The notes under the pieces were generated by a model. The model ran no database searches and was not told the origin of the DNA. It worked only from the letters and a program-made list of their open reading frames with translations. The position numbers were made by a program, and so were the translations under genes. 64,000 nt of DNA from Chromobacterium vaccinii (lineage in GTDB: Bacteria > Pseudomonadota > Gammaproteobacteria > Burkholderiales > Chromobacteriaceae). Positions 25,416 through 32,983 of the stretch are shown piece by piece. The stretch spans positions 49,885 to 113,884 of the forward strand of contig NZ_JZJL01000012.1 in the NCBI RefSeq assembly GCF_000971335.1, in the 5' to 3' direction. Within the stretch, counting starts at the first letter, position 1. Each line of letters starts with the position of its first letter.

Positions 25416-25959
25416 CCGTTTGTCCTCCATCATCACCCGCACCGGCGACGACGGCTCCACCGGCCTGGGCGACGGCAGCCGCGTCGCCAAGGACAGCGCC
25501 CGCATCCAGGCGCTTGGGGATGTCGACGAGCTCAACTCGGTGATCGGCGTGTTGCTGGCGGAGTCTCCGCCGCAGCCGATGGCGGAGTGGCTGGCGGAAA
25601 TCCAGCATGATCTGTTTGATCTCGGTTCGGAACTCGCCGTGCCCGGCTACATCGCCATTTCCGACGGCCATGTGCAGGCGCTGGAGGCATTGGTGTCTTT
25701 CATGAACGAGGAACTGGGGCCGTTGCAGGAGTTCATTCTTCCCGGCGGCTTGCGCAGCGCCGCGCTGGCGCACCAGGCGCGTTCCGTTTGCCGCAGGGCT
25801 GAGCGCGCGGTGGTGGCGTTGGCCCGCGAGGAAGAACTGTCCCAGGCCTTGCGCCGTTATCTGAACCGCTTGTCGGATTTTCTGTTCGTGCTCGCGCGCT
25901 ACCTGAATCGGGAACAGGGCGTGCCTGACGTGTTGTGGCGGGCGGGAAGGACGCGCTGA
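25408..25959 (+). CDS. Cob(I)alamin adenosyltransferase, PduO type
   Basis: 183 residues starting RLSSIITRTGDDGSTGLGDGSRVAK, the ATP-binding N-terminus of PduO/MMAB enzymes, with GDVDELNSVIG, DLFDLGSEL and the C-terminal RRAERAVV and LNRLSDFLFVLAR motifs. It transfers the adenosyl group of ATP to cob(I)alamin, making coenzyme B12. It overlaps the acidic-protein gene by eight bases and ends the pepA operon. Confidence 0.95.
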   Translation: MSDRLSSIITRTGDDGSTGLGDGSRVAKDSARIQALGDVDELNSVIGVLLAESPPQPMAEWLAEIQHDLFDLGSELAVPGYIAISDGHVQALEALVSFMNEELGPLQEFILPGGLRSAALAHQARSVCRRAERAVVALAREEELSQALRRYLNRLSDFLFVLARYLNREQGVPDVLWRAGRTR

Positions 25960-25970
25960 GCGCCATGGCG

Positions 25971-26008
25971 GAATGAAAAAGGGCGGCGAAAACCGCCCTT
26001 TTTCATTC
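25971..26008. terminator. Bidirectional terminator
   Basis: A 16-bp stem (25971-25986 with 25993-26008) with loop CGAAAA and A/T runs on both sides. It ends the pepA-holC-cobalamin operon on the plus strand and the chemoreceptor gene on the minus strand. Confidence 0.9.
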
Positions 26009-26050
26009 CGCAGCGGGCTGCCTGTCGCTCGGATAGGGCAGGAGCGCTTA

Positions 26051-27658
26051 TCACAGACGGAATTTGGCCACCGAGTCCTTGAGCTGGTGGGCCAGCGCGG
26101 ACAGCGCCTCGACATTGCCGTTCACTTCGGATACCGAGGCTTGGGACGCGTCCACCATCTGGGAGATGGACGCCACGTTGGTGGCGACGCTATGACCGGC
26201 CTCAGCCTGCTCCGTGGCCACCTTTGCCATTGTGCGGATCTGGTCCAGCGTGTGCTCGGCGCCCTGGTTGATCTCGCGCAGCGCCTGGGCGGCCTCTTTC
26301 GCGCGCTCCACGCCGCGGGCCACCAGCGGCCTCACCTCGCTCATGCTGTCCGCCACGGAGCCGGTATCCTCCTGGATCCGCCTCACCATGCCGGTGATTC
26401 TTTCCGTGGCCTGGGCGCTGCGTTCGGCCAGCTTGCGCACTTCGTCCGCCACTACGGCGAAACCGCGCCCGGTCTCTCCGGCTCTTGCCGCCTCTATCGC
26501 CGCGTTCAAGGCCAGCAGATTGGTCTGGTCGGCGATTTCCTTGATCTCGCCGGCGATGCCGTCTATCTCGCGGGAGCGGTCGGTCAGGCCGCCGATCAGC
26601 GAAGACGCGCTGGCGATCTGTCCCGATACCAGCTGGATTTCGTCCGCCGCCAGCATCGCCAGCTTCTCGCCTTCGCCGGCCAGCCGGCAGGACCGCAGCG
26701 AATCGCTCTCCGTTTCTCCCGCGCAGGCGCTCACTTGATTGCTGCAAGCCGCCATGGATTCGATCTCGCGGGAGGTGCCTTGCGTCGCCAGCAGCGATTG
26801 GTGCGCCGCGTCGTTGATGCGCTCCACCTGGCCGCTCAGGCCGCCTACCGCGCGCTCCAGATCGGTCGCGCCGCGCTGCAGGCTCTGTATCATGCCGCGC
26901 AGGCTGGCCTGCATCGTCGCTATCGCCTCCATCAGGCTGCCGCGGCCTTCGCTTTTTACGCTCAAGGTCAAATCGCCGGCCGCGATGTCCAGCGCCGTGC
27001 GCGAAGCGTCATAAGGCTCCCCGCCTATCACGGCGTAGATCGAGCGGGCCACCAGCCAGGCCATCGCGATCACCACCGCCAGCATCCCCGCGCCGATCAG
27101 CAGCAGCCGCAGCGCCAGCCTGTCGAACACCTGGTCGACATCATCCAGGAACACCCCGGTGCCTATGGTCCAGTTCCAGCCATGGATGCGCATCACCGCG
27201 TTGAGCTTGGGCAGCGGCACGTCGCCATTGGGGCGGCGGGTGCGAATCTGGACGAAGCCGAAATCGGCGTCGCGCAGCACGTCTTCGTAAGCTTGCACCA
27301 GCGTGCGTCCGTCCGGCAGCTTTTCGCCGGGATCGTTCTTGCCCAGCTTGCGCTTGTCCGGGTGAACCAGCACCAGGTTGTCGCTGCCGCGGGCGAAAAC
27401 ATAAGTGCCCTTGTCGCGCAGGCTGCTCATCGCCTCGATCGCCCGCCGCTGCGCTTCCGGCTGGGACAGCTTGCCGGACTGCTCCAGCTTCTGGAAATGA
27501 GAAACTTGCTGTCCCGCAAGCGTCAGCAAGGTGCGAATCTGAGAACGGCGGTCTTCCAGCTGCGAATCATGCAGGCTGTACAAGGCGACGCCCGCCAATA
27601 CGATAAGGCCCAGGCCTGCGTTAAATACCAGAATGCCCAGGCGGGTGGAAAGCTTCAT
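26051..27658 (-). CDS. Methyl-accepting chemotaxis protein with single Cache sensor
   Basis: 535 residues from the ATG at 27658 (AGGAG upstream). A first membrane helix (about 8-28) is followed by a periplasmic single-Cache (sCache_2) domain with [21 protein letters not shown] and [18 protein letters not shown]. Then come a second helix (about 190-210), a HAMP-like linker and the signalling domain with the invariant tip [20 protein letters not shown]. sCache_2 receptors commonly sense small organic acids; the ligand here is unknown. There is no C-terminal CheR-binding pentapeptide. Confidence 0.95.
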   Translation of the reverse strand: MKLSTRLGILVFNAGLGLIVLAGVALYSLHDSQLEDRRSQIRTLLTLAGQQVSHFQKLEQSGKLSQPEAQRRAIEAMSSLRDKGTYVFARGSDNLVLVHPDKRKLGKNDPGEKLPDGRTLVQAYEDVLRDADFGFVQIRTRRPNGDVPLPKLNAVMRIHGWNWTIGTGVFLDDVDQVFDRLALRLLLIGAGMLAVVIAMAWLVARSIYAVIGGEPYDASRTALDIAAGDLTLSVKSEGRGSLMEAIATMQASLRGMIQSLQRGATDLERAVGGLSGQVERINDAAHQSLLATQGTSREIESMAACSNQVSACAGETESDSLRSCRLAGEGEKLAMLAADEIQLVSGQIASASSLIGGLTDRSREIDGIAGEIKEIADQTNLLALNAAIEAARAGETGRGFAVVADEVRKLAERSAQATERITGMVRRIQEDTGSVADSMSEVRPLVARGVERAKEAAQALREINQGAEHTLDQIRTMAKVATEQAEAGHSVATNVASISQMVDASQASVSEVNGNVEALSALAHQLKDSVAKFRL

Positions 27659-27803
27659 GGCAGTCACTCCTGATCCAGCACATCCTTCGTTACGCTGCTT
27701 CGGCCGGGCCCGGTTTCTGGCCGCCTTCCGCACTCATGCTAATATAGGCAAATACCGCCATGATTCCGATCAACGGTTTCCCTCAAACGAATCCTATAAA
27801 AAA

Positions 27804-28253
27804 ATGAACCTGATCAAGCTGATAAGCCCGTTCATCGCCATCGGCCTGGCCATAGCCAGCCCATTGAGCCACGCAGAGCCGGAAGACCAGCCGCTGCCTG
27901 GCGACTTCCAGCCCGCCCCCGCAGCCAAGCCGCTGCACCAGCCCCGCGCCAAAGCCGCGCCAAGCCACGTTTCCAAGCCTGCCGCCCATGCGCAGCAGCG
28001 CAAAGCCAAGGCCCCGCATGCCAAATCCGGCAAGGCCCACGCCAAAAAACATGCAGCCAAGCCTTACCGCGCGAAATCCAAGCATGCCGCCAAAAACAAG
28101 CGCGCCCAAGCAGGCGGCAAGCATCTGAAAAAAGGGCAGGCCAAGCATCACGCTCAAAAGAAAGCCCGCAAGCCCGCCAAAGCGCATAAGCATAAGGCCC
28201 ATAACAAGAAGGCAGCCGCCAAGCCGCATCATAAGCACAAGAAAAAGCACTAA
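27804..28253 (+). CDS. Lys/Ala/His-rich exported protein of unknown function
   Basis: 149 residues from the ATG at 27804, after an A-rich stretch without a Shine-Dalgarno. It has a clear signal peptide (MNLIKLISPFIAIGLAIASPLSHA), then a Pro-rich segment and about 100 residues made almost only of K, A, H, R, P and Q, like eukaryotic H1 tails or AlgP-type repeats, ending HHKHKKKH. The strong basic charge plus secretion suggests binding of polyanions (LPS, DNA, polyphosphate) or metals through the histidines. This is inference. No family is recognised. Confidence 0.65.
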   Translation: MNLIKLISPFIAIGLAIASPLSHAEPEDQPLPGDFQPAPAAKPLHQPRAKAAPSHVSKPAAHAQQRKAKAPHAKSGKAHAKKHAAKPYRAKSKHAAKNKRAQAGGKHLKKGQAKHHAQKKARKPAKAHKHKAHNKKAAAKPHHKHKKKH

Positions 28254-28258
28254 GACTC

Positions 28259-28287
28259 TTGCCAAGCAATAAACAGCCGGGCATAAT
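28259..28287 (+). promoter_or_regulatory. Promoter of tRNA-Thr
   Basis: TTGCCA (28259-28264), a 17-base spacer and CATAAT (28282-28287), 12 bases before the mature tRNA start. Confidence 0.6.
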
Positions 28288-28299
28288 GCGTCTCTCTTC

Positions 28300-28375
28300 G
28301 CCGGTGTAGCTCAGTTGGTAGAGCACCTGACTTGTAATCAGGGGGTCGCGAGTTCGATTCCTGCCGCCGGCACCA
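28300..28375 (+). tRNA. tRNA-Thr (anticodon UGU)
   Basis: A 76-base cloverleaf with encoded CCA. The acceptor GCCGGTG pairs with CGCCGGC (one G-T), the D-arm is GCTC...GAGC, the anticodon stem CTGA/TCAG holds the loop CTTGTAA with anticodon TGT, and the T-arm contains GTTCGATTC. It reads ACA and, with modification, other ACN codons. The foreign island begins directly downstream, so this tRNA is the probable integration site. Confidence 0.97.
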
Positions 28376-28381
28376 AATTCT

Positions 28382-28414
28382 AATCAGGGGTTTGCATACG
28401 CAAACCCCTGATTT
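28382..28414 (+). terminator. Terminator after tRNA-Thr
   Basis: A perfect 14-bp stem (28382-28395 with 28400-28413), loop ATAC, followed by TTCATTT. It ends the tRNA transcript. Confidence 0.8.
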
Positions 28415-29584
28415 CATTTAAGAAGCCATCAGTTTCAACCTCGCTGTTCTGCGTATCAAATTCCACCCTACGGCTTCTACAAAAATCATTCCCACCCTAA
28501 CAGGCTAGCCAAGTACACGGTTTTTTCCTGAGGGCTCCAAGTGCACGCACACACATACATGTACGTGTGGGGGGGCGTTATGCGTGTGAGTGGGTTTTTC
28601 CAAAGTGATGGGGGGCTAGAAAAATAGTAACATCGGTAACCTGTCACGCAGGAAGGCCATTTCTCCGAGTAAATTCAAGGCATTGCAAGGCATGGAGAAA
28701 AGTAACAAATCAATAGCCTATAAGTAATCAGATTACCTCTATACCTTGTAACCTTTAGATTTTTAATCTCAATAAAATCAAATACTTAGATTTTTGTTAC
28801 TGTATCGGCTACCGCTGGTGACCTCGAAAAATAAACCTGAAAAATCATTGTATTTCAATGGTTTAGGTCGATTTTACGCCGTCACCTATCACTGGTTACC
28901 ATTCCGGCGACCCCCTCCCCAGCATTTTTTGACGCCCCCCCAGTTCTGCTAGACCACGCTCGTTCCTTTGCATGAGCTTAGGCGCATGAATCCGCAAGTT
29001 TTCCAGCGGGTTTCTACCGTCCATGAGGCCCGGTGCTGACGGGCTTTCCTGCCGGCTCATGCGGTTGCACGCTTTCCCACACATGAAGCGAGCGGAGCGA
29101 GGTTTCGACTGCGCGCGCTGAGGAATCGGAAGCAGATTTAATGTTGGTGGCATATTGCGGTGGGGCTGGTTCAGCCTGATGAAAGGCCCACGATGAGGCG
29201 GTCCGAGCATAACCTGATTTCGGATTGAGACTGCAAGCTGTGCTATCTGCTTATTTAGTCGAATTTTGTACGGTTGCAATACGTATCATCCATTCTTTAT
29301 TGCTTTGGTGAAGTCTACTGGAAGAGCGAAAATGATCGATTTTTGAAAGATTGACTATGAAATTAATGGTAATTTAAAGGTTTTCGGCAGAGGTATTGAA
29401 AGGGAACTTCATATGGAGTGTTTATTTTGCAGAGTGATTTAATTTGATGTGATGACTTATTTGGTCATGTTAATTGTTTGAGTGAGTTCCTTATGATTTT
29501 TTGTGGCGGTTTTAGAATCGGCTAGGTAGCTTTGAAGATATTTTTTGAAAAATTTCAATATTTTAGAAGATGCGGAGAGTATGA
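28415..29584. other. AT-rich noncoding stretch at the start of the island
   Basis: About 1.2 kb without a convincing gene. It contains a near-perfect inverted repeat CACACATACA/TGTACGTGTG at 28550-28569, a cluster of GTNACC-type motifs on both strands between 28627 and 28913, and a minus-strand frame (28896-29279, 127 codons) whose product I do not recognise. The last 300 bases are strongly AT-rich and probably hold the promoter of the gene at 29585. The base composition differs sharply from the surrounding chromosome. Confidence 0.6.
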
Positions 29585-30790
29585 ATGATTAATAGTCCTA
29601 GATTGCTGTTGCAATCAAATATGCAATATGCTCAGGTTTCGCCTGCGTCAGGGGTGGGTGTGGAGAGCATGAGAGGTGAGGGAGGGGTGCATTCTATTGT
29701 ATATAGCCATAGAGAAGAAGAATTGAAAGCGTTATGTAAGGAGATGGGTGATCCCCATTTGTTTGCACTAAAGATGTATCCTGGTCGGAATAATAGCGTT
29801 GTGACGGGAGAGATGTTACATCAATTTCTCAGTGCATTAGATCCAAATTGCACTGAACTTTTGGTCGATCCTGCAATATGTGCCTCATCAAGAATCCATG
29901 GATTTTGTGAGTTTGTGAGTAAACATGGAAAGTTTGAAAATTGTTGGGATGCTAGAAAAGCATATTCAGATTATTTGGGAGTGGAAAGAGTTTTTCGATC
30001 TGTTAAAGTTTCAAAATCTGAGGCAGAGAATATAAAAATAACGTATGGACTTAAGCCTAGTTGTGATCGTGCACATGATGGTTTTAATCCTGCGCCTTCG
30101 AAATATTCAATTGTGGATCATGCGAATTCGCATGTTAGAGAGCTGAACTGTACTGCGCCGAAAGTAGAAACTGGTTTTGTTCCCAATGGGGTTGATGCTC
30201 GGAATAGTGATAGTTATTCATTTGAAGCGTCTAAAAATATTATTGATAAGGCGGTTGGATTTTTAGAAGCTTTTCCGGGTGATAATTCTCAGAGAGTGCG
30301 GAAGGAATTGCTTGCTTCGATTTCAAAATTTGAAATAAAGGCACCTGATAGTGATAGCTATAATAAATTAAAACCTACTGAACGAGTTGTGATGTGTCGA
30401 AGTTTGTATAAGAGTTTGAATACAGCACTAACGCAGGCTGTGCAGAAGGATCTAAAAAATCATGATAGATTTCAGAGCTTCACTCTGGATGAGGATCTGG
30501 GTTCATGTGTGGCTGATGATCCTAATTTAGCAGCAAGTACAGGGGGTGATGTATATATTTTTGAATGTGATATACCAAAAATTGACTTGATAGATCCCAA
30601 GGATTATATTGACAAAAAAAGCTTTCCGGACTCATATAACATTTTTAATTCAAAAGGAGAACTAATAAAAAATGTTAGTATCGAGCATGCTGAGAAACTG
30701 CATTATGGGAGTGTCTCGTTGCATTCAATAACTAATTTTCAGCCAGTAGTTAAGCCTCACACTTTAGTGGAGGTTAGTCCGTTATCTTAA
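29585..30790 (+). CDS. Putative mono-ADP-ribosyltransferase toxin/effector (weak assignment)
   Basis: 401 residues behind a GGAGAG site, in AT-rich DNA (about 32-38% GC in two sampled lines) quite unlike its neighbours. The N-terminus is Ser/Gln/Asn-rich without a hydrophobic signal, as in type III effectors. Three blocks follow the order of cholera/pertussis-class transferases: VFRSVKVSKSEAENIK.GLKP (candidate Arg138), QSFTLDEDLGSCVA then GGDVYIFECDIPKIDLIDP (candidate Ser298-Phe-Thr300), and IEHAEKLHYGSVSLHSIT (candidate Glu370 or Glu367). The stretch between Arg and Ser is unusually long. These are reading-by-eye similarities. The alternative is an unrelated effector or orphan protein. No immunity or chaperone gene is adjacent. 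Confidence 0.5.
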   Translation: MINSPRLLLQSNMQYAQVSPASGVGVESMRGEGGVHSIVYSHREEELKALCKEMGDPHLFALKMYPGRNNSVVTGEMLHQFLSALDPNCTELLVDPAICASSRIHGFCEFVSKHGKFENCWDARKAYSDYLGVERVFRSVKVSKSEAENIKITYGLKPSCDRAHDGFNPAPSKYSIVDHANSHVRELNCTAPKVETGFVPNGVDARNSDSYSFEASKNIIDKAVGFLEAFPGDNSQRVRKELLASISKFEIKAPDSDSYNKLKPTERVVMCRSLYKSLNTALTQAVQKDLKNHDRFQSFTLDEDLGSCVADDPNLAASTGGDVYIFECDIPKIDLIDPKDYIDKKSFPDSYNIFNSKGELIKNVSIEHAEKLHYGSVSLHSITNFQPVVKPHTLVEVSPLS

Positions 30791-30988
30791 GGTGTTAATG
30801 TATTGAGATGAGCGGGAAGTTTATCAATAAATTTCCTTGGTCAAGGATGGGTTGTAAAATTTTGATCCATTTTGTTTTCATTTTTTTAAGTGAGGTGTTG
30901 TTAATATTTAAAAAGAAATTTATCATCGATGCGATGAATGAGGAGTTGGCGGAAAATATAGCTATCAGATTTTCCTATTTCATAAGAA

Positions 30989-31012
30989 AAATCCCCGCAA
31001 TTGCGGGGATTT
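30989..31012. terminator. Palindromic terminator between the island gene and the portal remnant
   Basis: A perfect 24-base palindrome with arms AAATCCCCGCAA/TTGCGGGGATTT. On the minus strand it is followed by TTCTTATG and lies about 20 bases after the stop of the portal remnant, so it looks like the original terminator of that phage gene. It may also stop transcripts from 29585. Confidence 0.65.
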
Positions 31013-31030
31013 GCCAAGGGAAAAGCAGAC

Positions 31031-31251
31031 TCAGGAAGCCTCAACCGCCAACGCATACTCCCCAAACCCCACCCCCGTTCCCCCGCCCACTCATTCAGCT
31101 CCTCGAGTCGTGCCAGCAGCGGCAGAATCTCGTTCTCGTAAAACACCCGCGGGGTCTTGCCCGCATCGTCGAATCCGCTAGTGTTGTTCGGGATGATTCC
31201 GACGTCCTCCCGCAAAAACGTAGCGGCGAAAAGAAGGGGTTTCACCAGCAT
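31031..31251 (-). pseudogene. 3' fragment of a P2-like (PBSX-family) phage portal protein, frameshifted
   Basis: The minus frame reads VGIIPNNTSGFDDAGKTPRV then FYENEILPLLARLEELNEWAG, the well-known C-terminal block of P2 gpQ-type portal proteins (MGIIPNNTxGFGD...VFxxNELxPLQxRxxELNDWLG). After a G-rich run the frame is lost, while the neighbouring frame gives VGFGEYALAVEAS and a stop at 31033-31031, the expected end. So the fragment has a one-base shift and lacks the rest of the gene. It is the only recognisable phage structural gene here and marks a decayed prophage. Confidence 0.65.
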
Positions 31252-31447
31252 AAGACTTATACGTCACACTGAACAAGTGCCTGAAGGCGCTGTGGCTTAG
31301 GCTGCGCGCATACTGCTCGAATTGGAGGCGGCTGTCACCAAAAGTATGGCTGGGCCTATCCGAATGGTATCCGCGACGAAATTCAGGCCAAGTTGTTATT
31401 CGTACCGCAGGAGTTGGCCGCAGCCGCGGTGACGCACACAAAAACAG

Positions 31448-31473
31448 AACCGCACAGCCTGGCTGTGCGGTTT
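31448..31473 (-). terminator. Terminator of the first secreted paralogue
   Basis: A 10-bp stem AACCGCACAG/CTGTGCGGTT with loop CCTGG, followed on the minus strand by TCTGTTTTTG. It lies 35 bases after the stop of the gene at 31509 and marks the right edge of the island. Confidence 0.75.
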
Positions 31474-31508
31474 ATCTCTGGGGATGAAACGCCGGGAGGC
31501 ACCAGTCG

Positions 31509-32747
31509 TTATTTATGCTTGCCGCCGCCGGCCGCGCGCGCGGCTTTCACCGCCAGGAAGCGCGAGAAGGCGTCGATGCGGGAGGCGTTGCTGCCATCCT
31601 GGATGCCGGCGTCGCTCATCATGGTGTAGTAGGCGCTGGGCTGGAACAGCGCGGTGAACAGGTAGCCGCTGCGCAGGTAGTTGGTGTCCTTGCTGTTGCC
31701 GGCGCCGGTGGTGCCGTTGAGGCGGCCGGCGTAGTGGCGGTCGCCCAGGCGCATCACGTCGAGCACGGTGTTGGCGATGGGCGCCAGCTGCACGGCTTGT
31801 AGGCCGTAGCGTCCGCTTTGATACAGCCGATACAGGCCGGCGGTATCCAGGCTGCCATGGCTGTTGTCTTCGCCGGAGGTGTCGGGCATGGTGTAGCCCC
31901 AATCGTAGGCGGGGCGTCCGGCCTTGTCGGTGTAGCGGGTGAGGCCGGACTGGAGGAACCAGTCCAGATTGGCTTGCAAGATCTGGTCGTAGCGTTTGAC
32001 GCGGGCCGGGTCGTCTTTCAGCAGTTCGTGCGCCTGTGCCAGGTTGAGGAAGCCGTAGCCGAACATCATCTGCTGGTTCCACGGCACAGGCAGGCCGGCT
32101 TTGTATGGCGCGTTGGCGGCGAAGTACATGCGGTTGCCGTCGGTCAGCTTGATCAGCGATTTCAGGATGTGCTGGTCAACCGTCTTGTCGGCTTGGCTAA
32201 GGTAGGTCTTGGCGCGCTGAAGATAGGTGGCGCCGAAATGGAAGGGGTCGCCGCCGGCCACTTTCTGATTGTATACCGCAGTGGTTTTCAGGATCTGCCT
32301 GGCGCAGTTGCCCAAGTGGCCCACCGGGTCGCCTTGTTCGCCGCCGGTCTGGATTGGGCTGACGTCCGGCTTGTTCGGCCATACAGGATCGATGCGGCCG
32401 GTCCAGATCACTCGCTGGCCAGCTGGAGCCGGCAGGATGTCGTTGCGTTCCGACAGCAGCGCGTCGCAGAAAGACACCATCTTGTCCAGCAGGGGCTGGC
32501 TCGGCGCGATGTCGTAAACCAGGGCCATGGCTTTCAGATTTTCGCCGCTGCGACCTTGCGCCCATTCGTTGTCGACATTGGACGCGCCCGGTTGCAGCCC
32601 CTGCGCGTAATTGACGAAGGACTGGATTTCGTTGCGGGTGACCGGTCCGTCCAGGCTGTCCACGGTCATGGCGGCCGCCTGCGCGGTTGCGCAGGCAAGG
32701 GGCAAGGTCAATATCAAGGCAAGTCCCAGCGGGGTTTTCTGTTTCAC
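31509..32747 (-). CDS. Secreted protein of unknown function, possible alpha/alpha-toroid carbohydrate enzyme (copy 1)
   Basis: 412 residues from a GTG at 32747, chosen because it places a signal peptide (MKQKTPLGLALILTLPLACATAQA) exactly as in its neighbour; the frame is open 16 codons further. The mature part starts MTVDSLDGPVTRNEIQSF. Regular helical repeats with RVIWTGRIDPVWPN, GATYLQRAKTYL and EDNSHGSLDTAGLYRLY suggest a helical toroid like those of polysaccharide lyases or six-hairpin glycosidases. No catalytic signature is certain. It is a tandem paralogue of the gene at 32984, with about 236 bases between, so probably separately transcribed. Confidence 0.7.
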   Translation of the reverse strand: MKQKTPLGLALILTLPLACATAQAAAMTVDSLDGPVTRNEIQSFVNYAQGLQPGASNVDNEWAQGRSGENLKAMALVYDIAPSQPLLDKMVSFCDALLSERNDILPAPAGQRVIWTGRIDPVWPNKPDVSPIQTGGEQGDPVGHLGNCARQILKTTAVYNQKVAGGDPFHFGATYLQRAKTYLSQADKTVDQHILKSLIKLTDGNRMYFAANAPYKAGLPVPWNQQMMFGYGFLNLAQAHELLKDDPARVKRYDQILQANLDWFLQSGLTRYTDKAGRPAYDWGYTMPDTSGEDNSHGSLDTAGLYRLYQSGRYGLQAVQLAPIANTVLDVMRLGDRHYAGRLNGTTGAGNSKDTNYLRSGYLFTALFQPSAYYTMMSDAGIQDGSNASRIDAFSRFLAVKAARAAGGGKHK

Positions 32748-32933
32748 GATTGGCTCTTTTATCCTGAAGTAAACGAGGCGAGCGGCATTTTGCAATGCTT
32801 TTCTAGATTAAATATTCTATTTGAATTTCTGGTGAGGCGGGAAGCGGGCTGTACGTGGTTTTACTTGCGTGGCTTGAAGGATCGGGGGATGTTGACCTTT
32901 GCCGCCAAGCATCTATTTGTGGGCGAAGTAAGT

Positions 32934-32968
32934 GAATCATCCGCGCTGCCGAGGCGCGCGGATGATTC
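32934..32968. terminator. Strong hairpin between the two secreted paralogues
   Basis: A 13-bp stem GAATCATCCGCGC / GCGCGGATGATTC with a nine-base loop, 15 bases after the stop of the gene at 32984. No T-run follows on the minus strand, so it may be a weak terminator or an mRNA 3'-end stabiliser. Confidence 0.45.
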
Positions 32969-32983
32969 GCCGCCTGGTTCAGA

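Noticed and set aside
23526..25535. 669-codon minus-strand frame opposite the acidic protein
   Set aside because: Product is an Arg/Leu/His-rich mirror of the acidic codons; the plus frame has the ATGA coupling to holC and an overlap with the adenosyltransferase, so the plus strand is the real one.
28896..29279. 127-codon minus-strand frame in the noncoding part of the island
   Set aside because: No Shine-Dalgarno or recognised family; the product is Pro/Arg/Gln-rich and could be chance. Part of it may be a conserved mobile-element segment, but I could not support a gene call.
30808..31272. 154-codon plus-strand frame after the ART-like gene
   Set aside because: Its second half is antisense to the portal-protein remnant and runs through a palindromic terminator; the first part is only a short hydrophobic stretch.
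31178..31441. Minus frame upstream of the portal fragment
   Set aside because: I looked for the preceding part of the portal protein here but could not match it; probably scrambled prophage sequence.
28340..31500. Attachment-site direct repeat of the tRNA-Thr 3' end
   Set aside because: A short GCCGG...GGCACCA-like string occurs near 31490 but does not repeat the tRNA end over a useful length.
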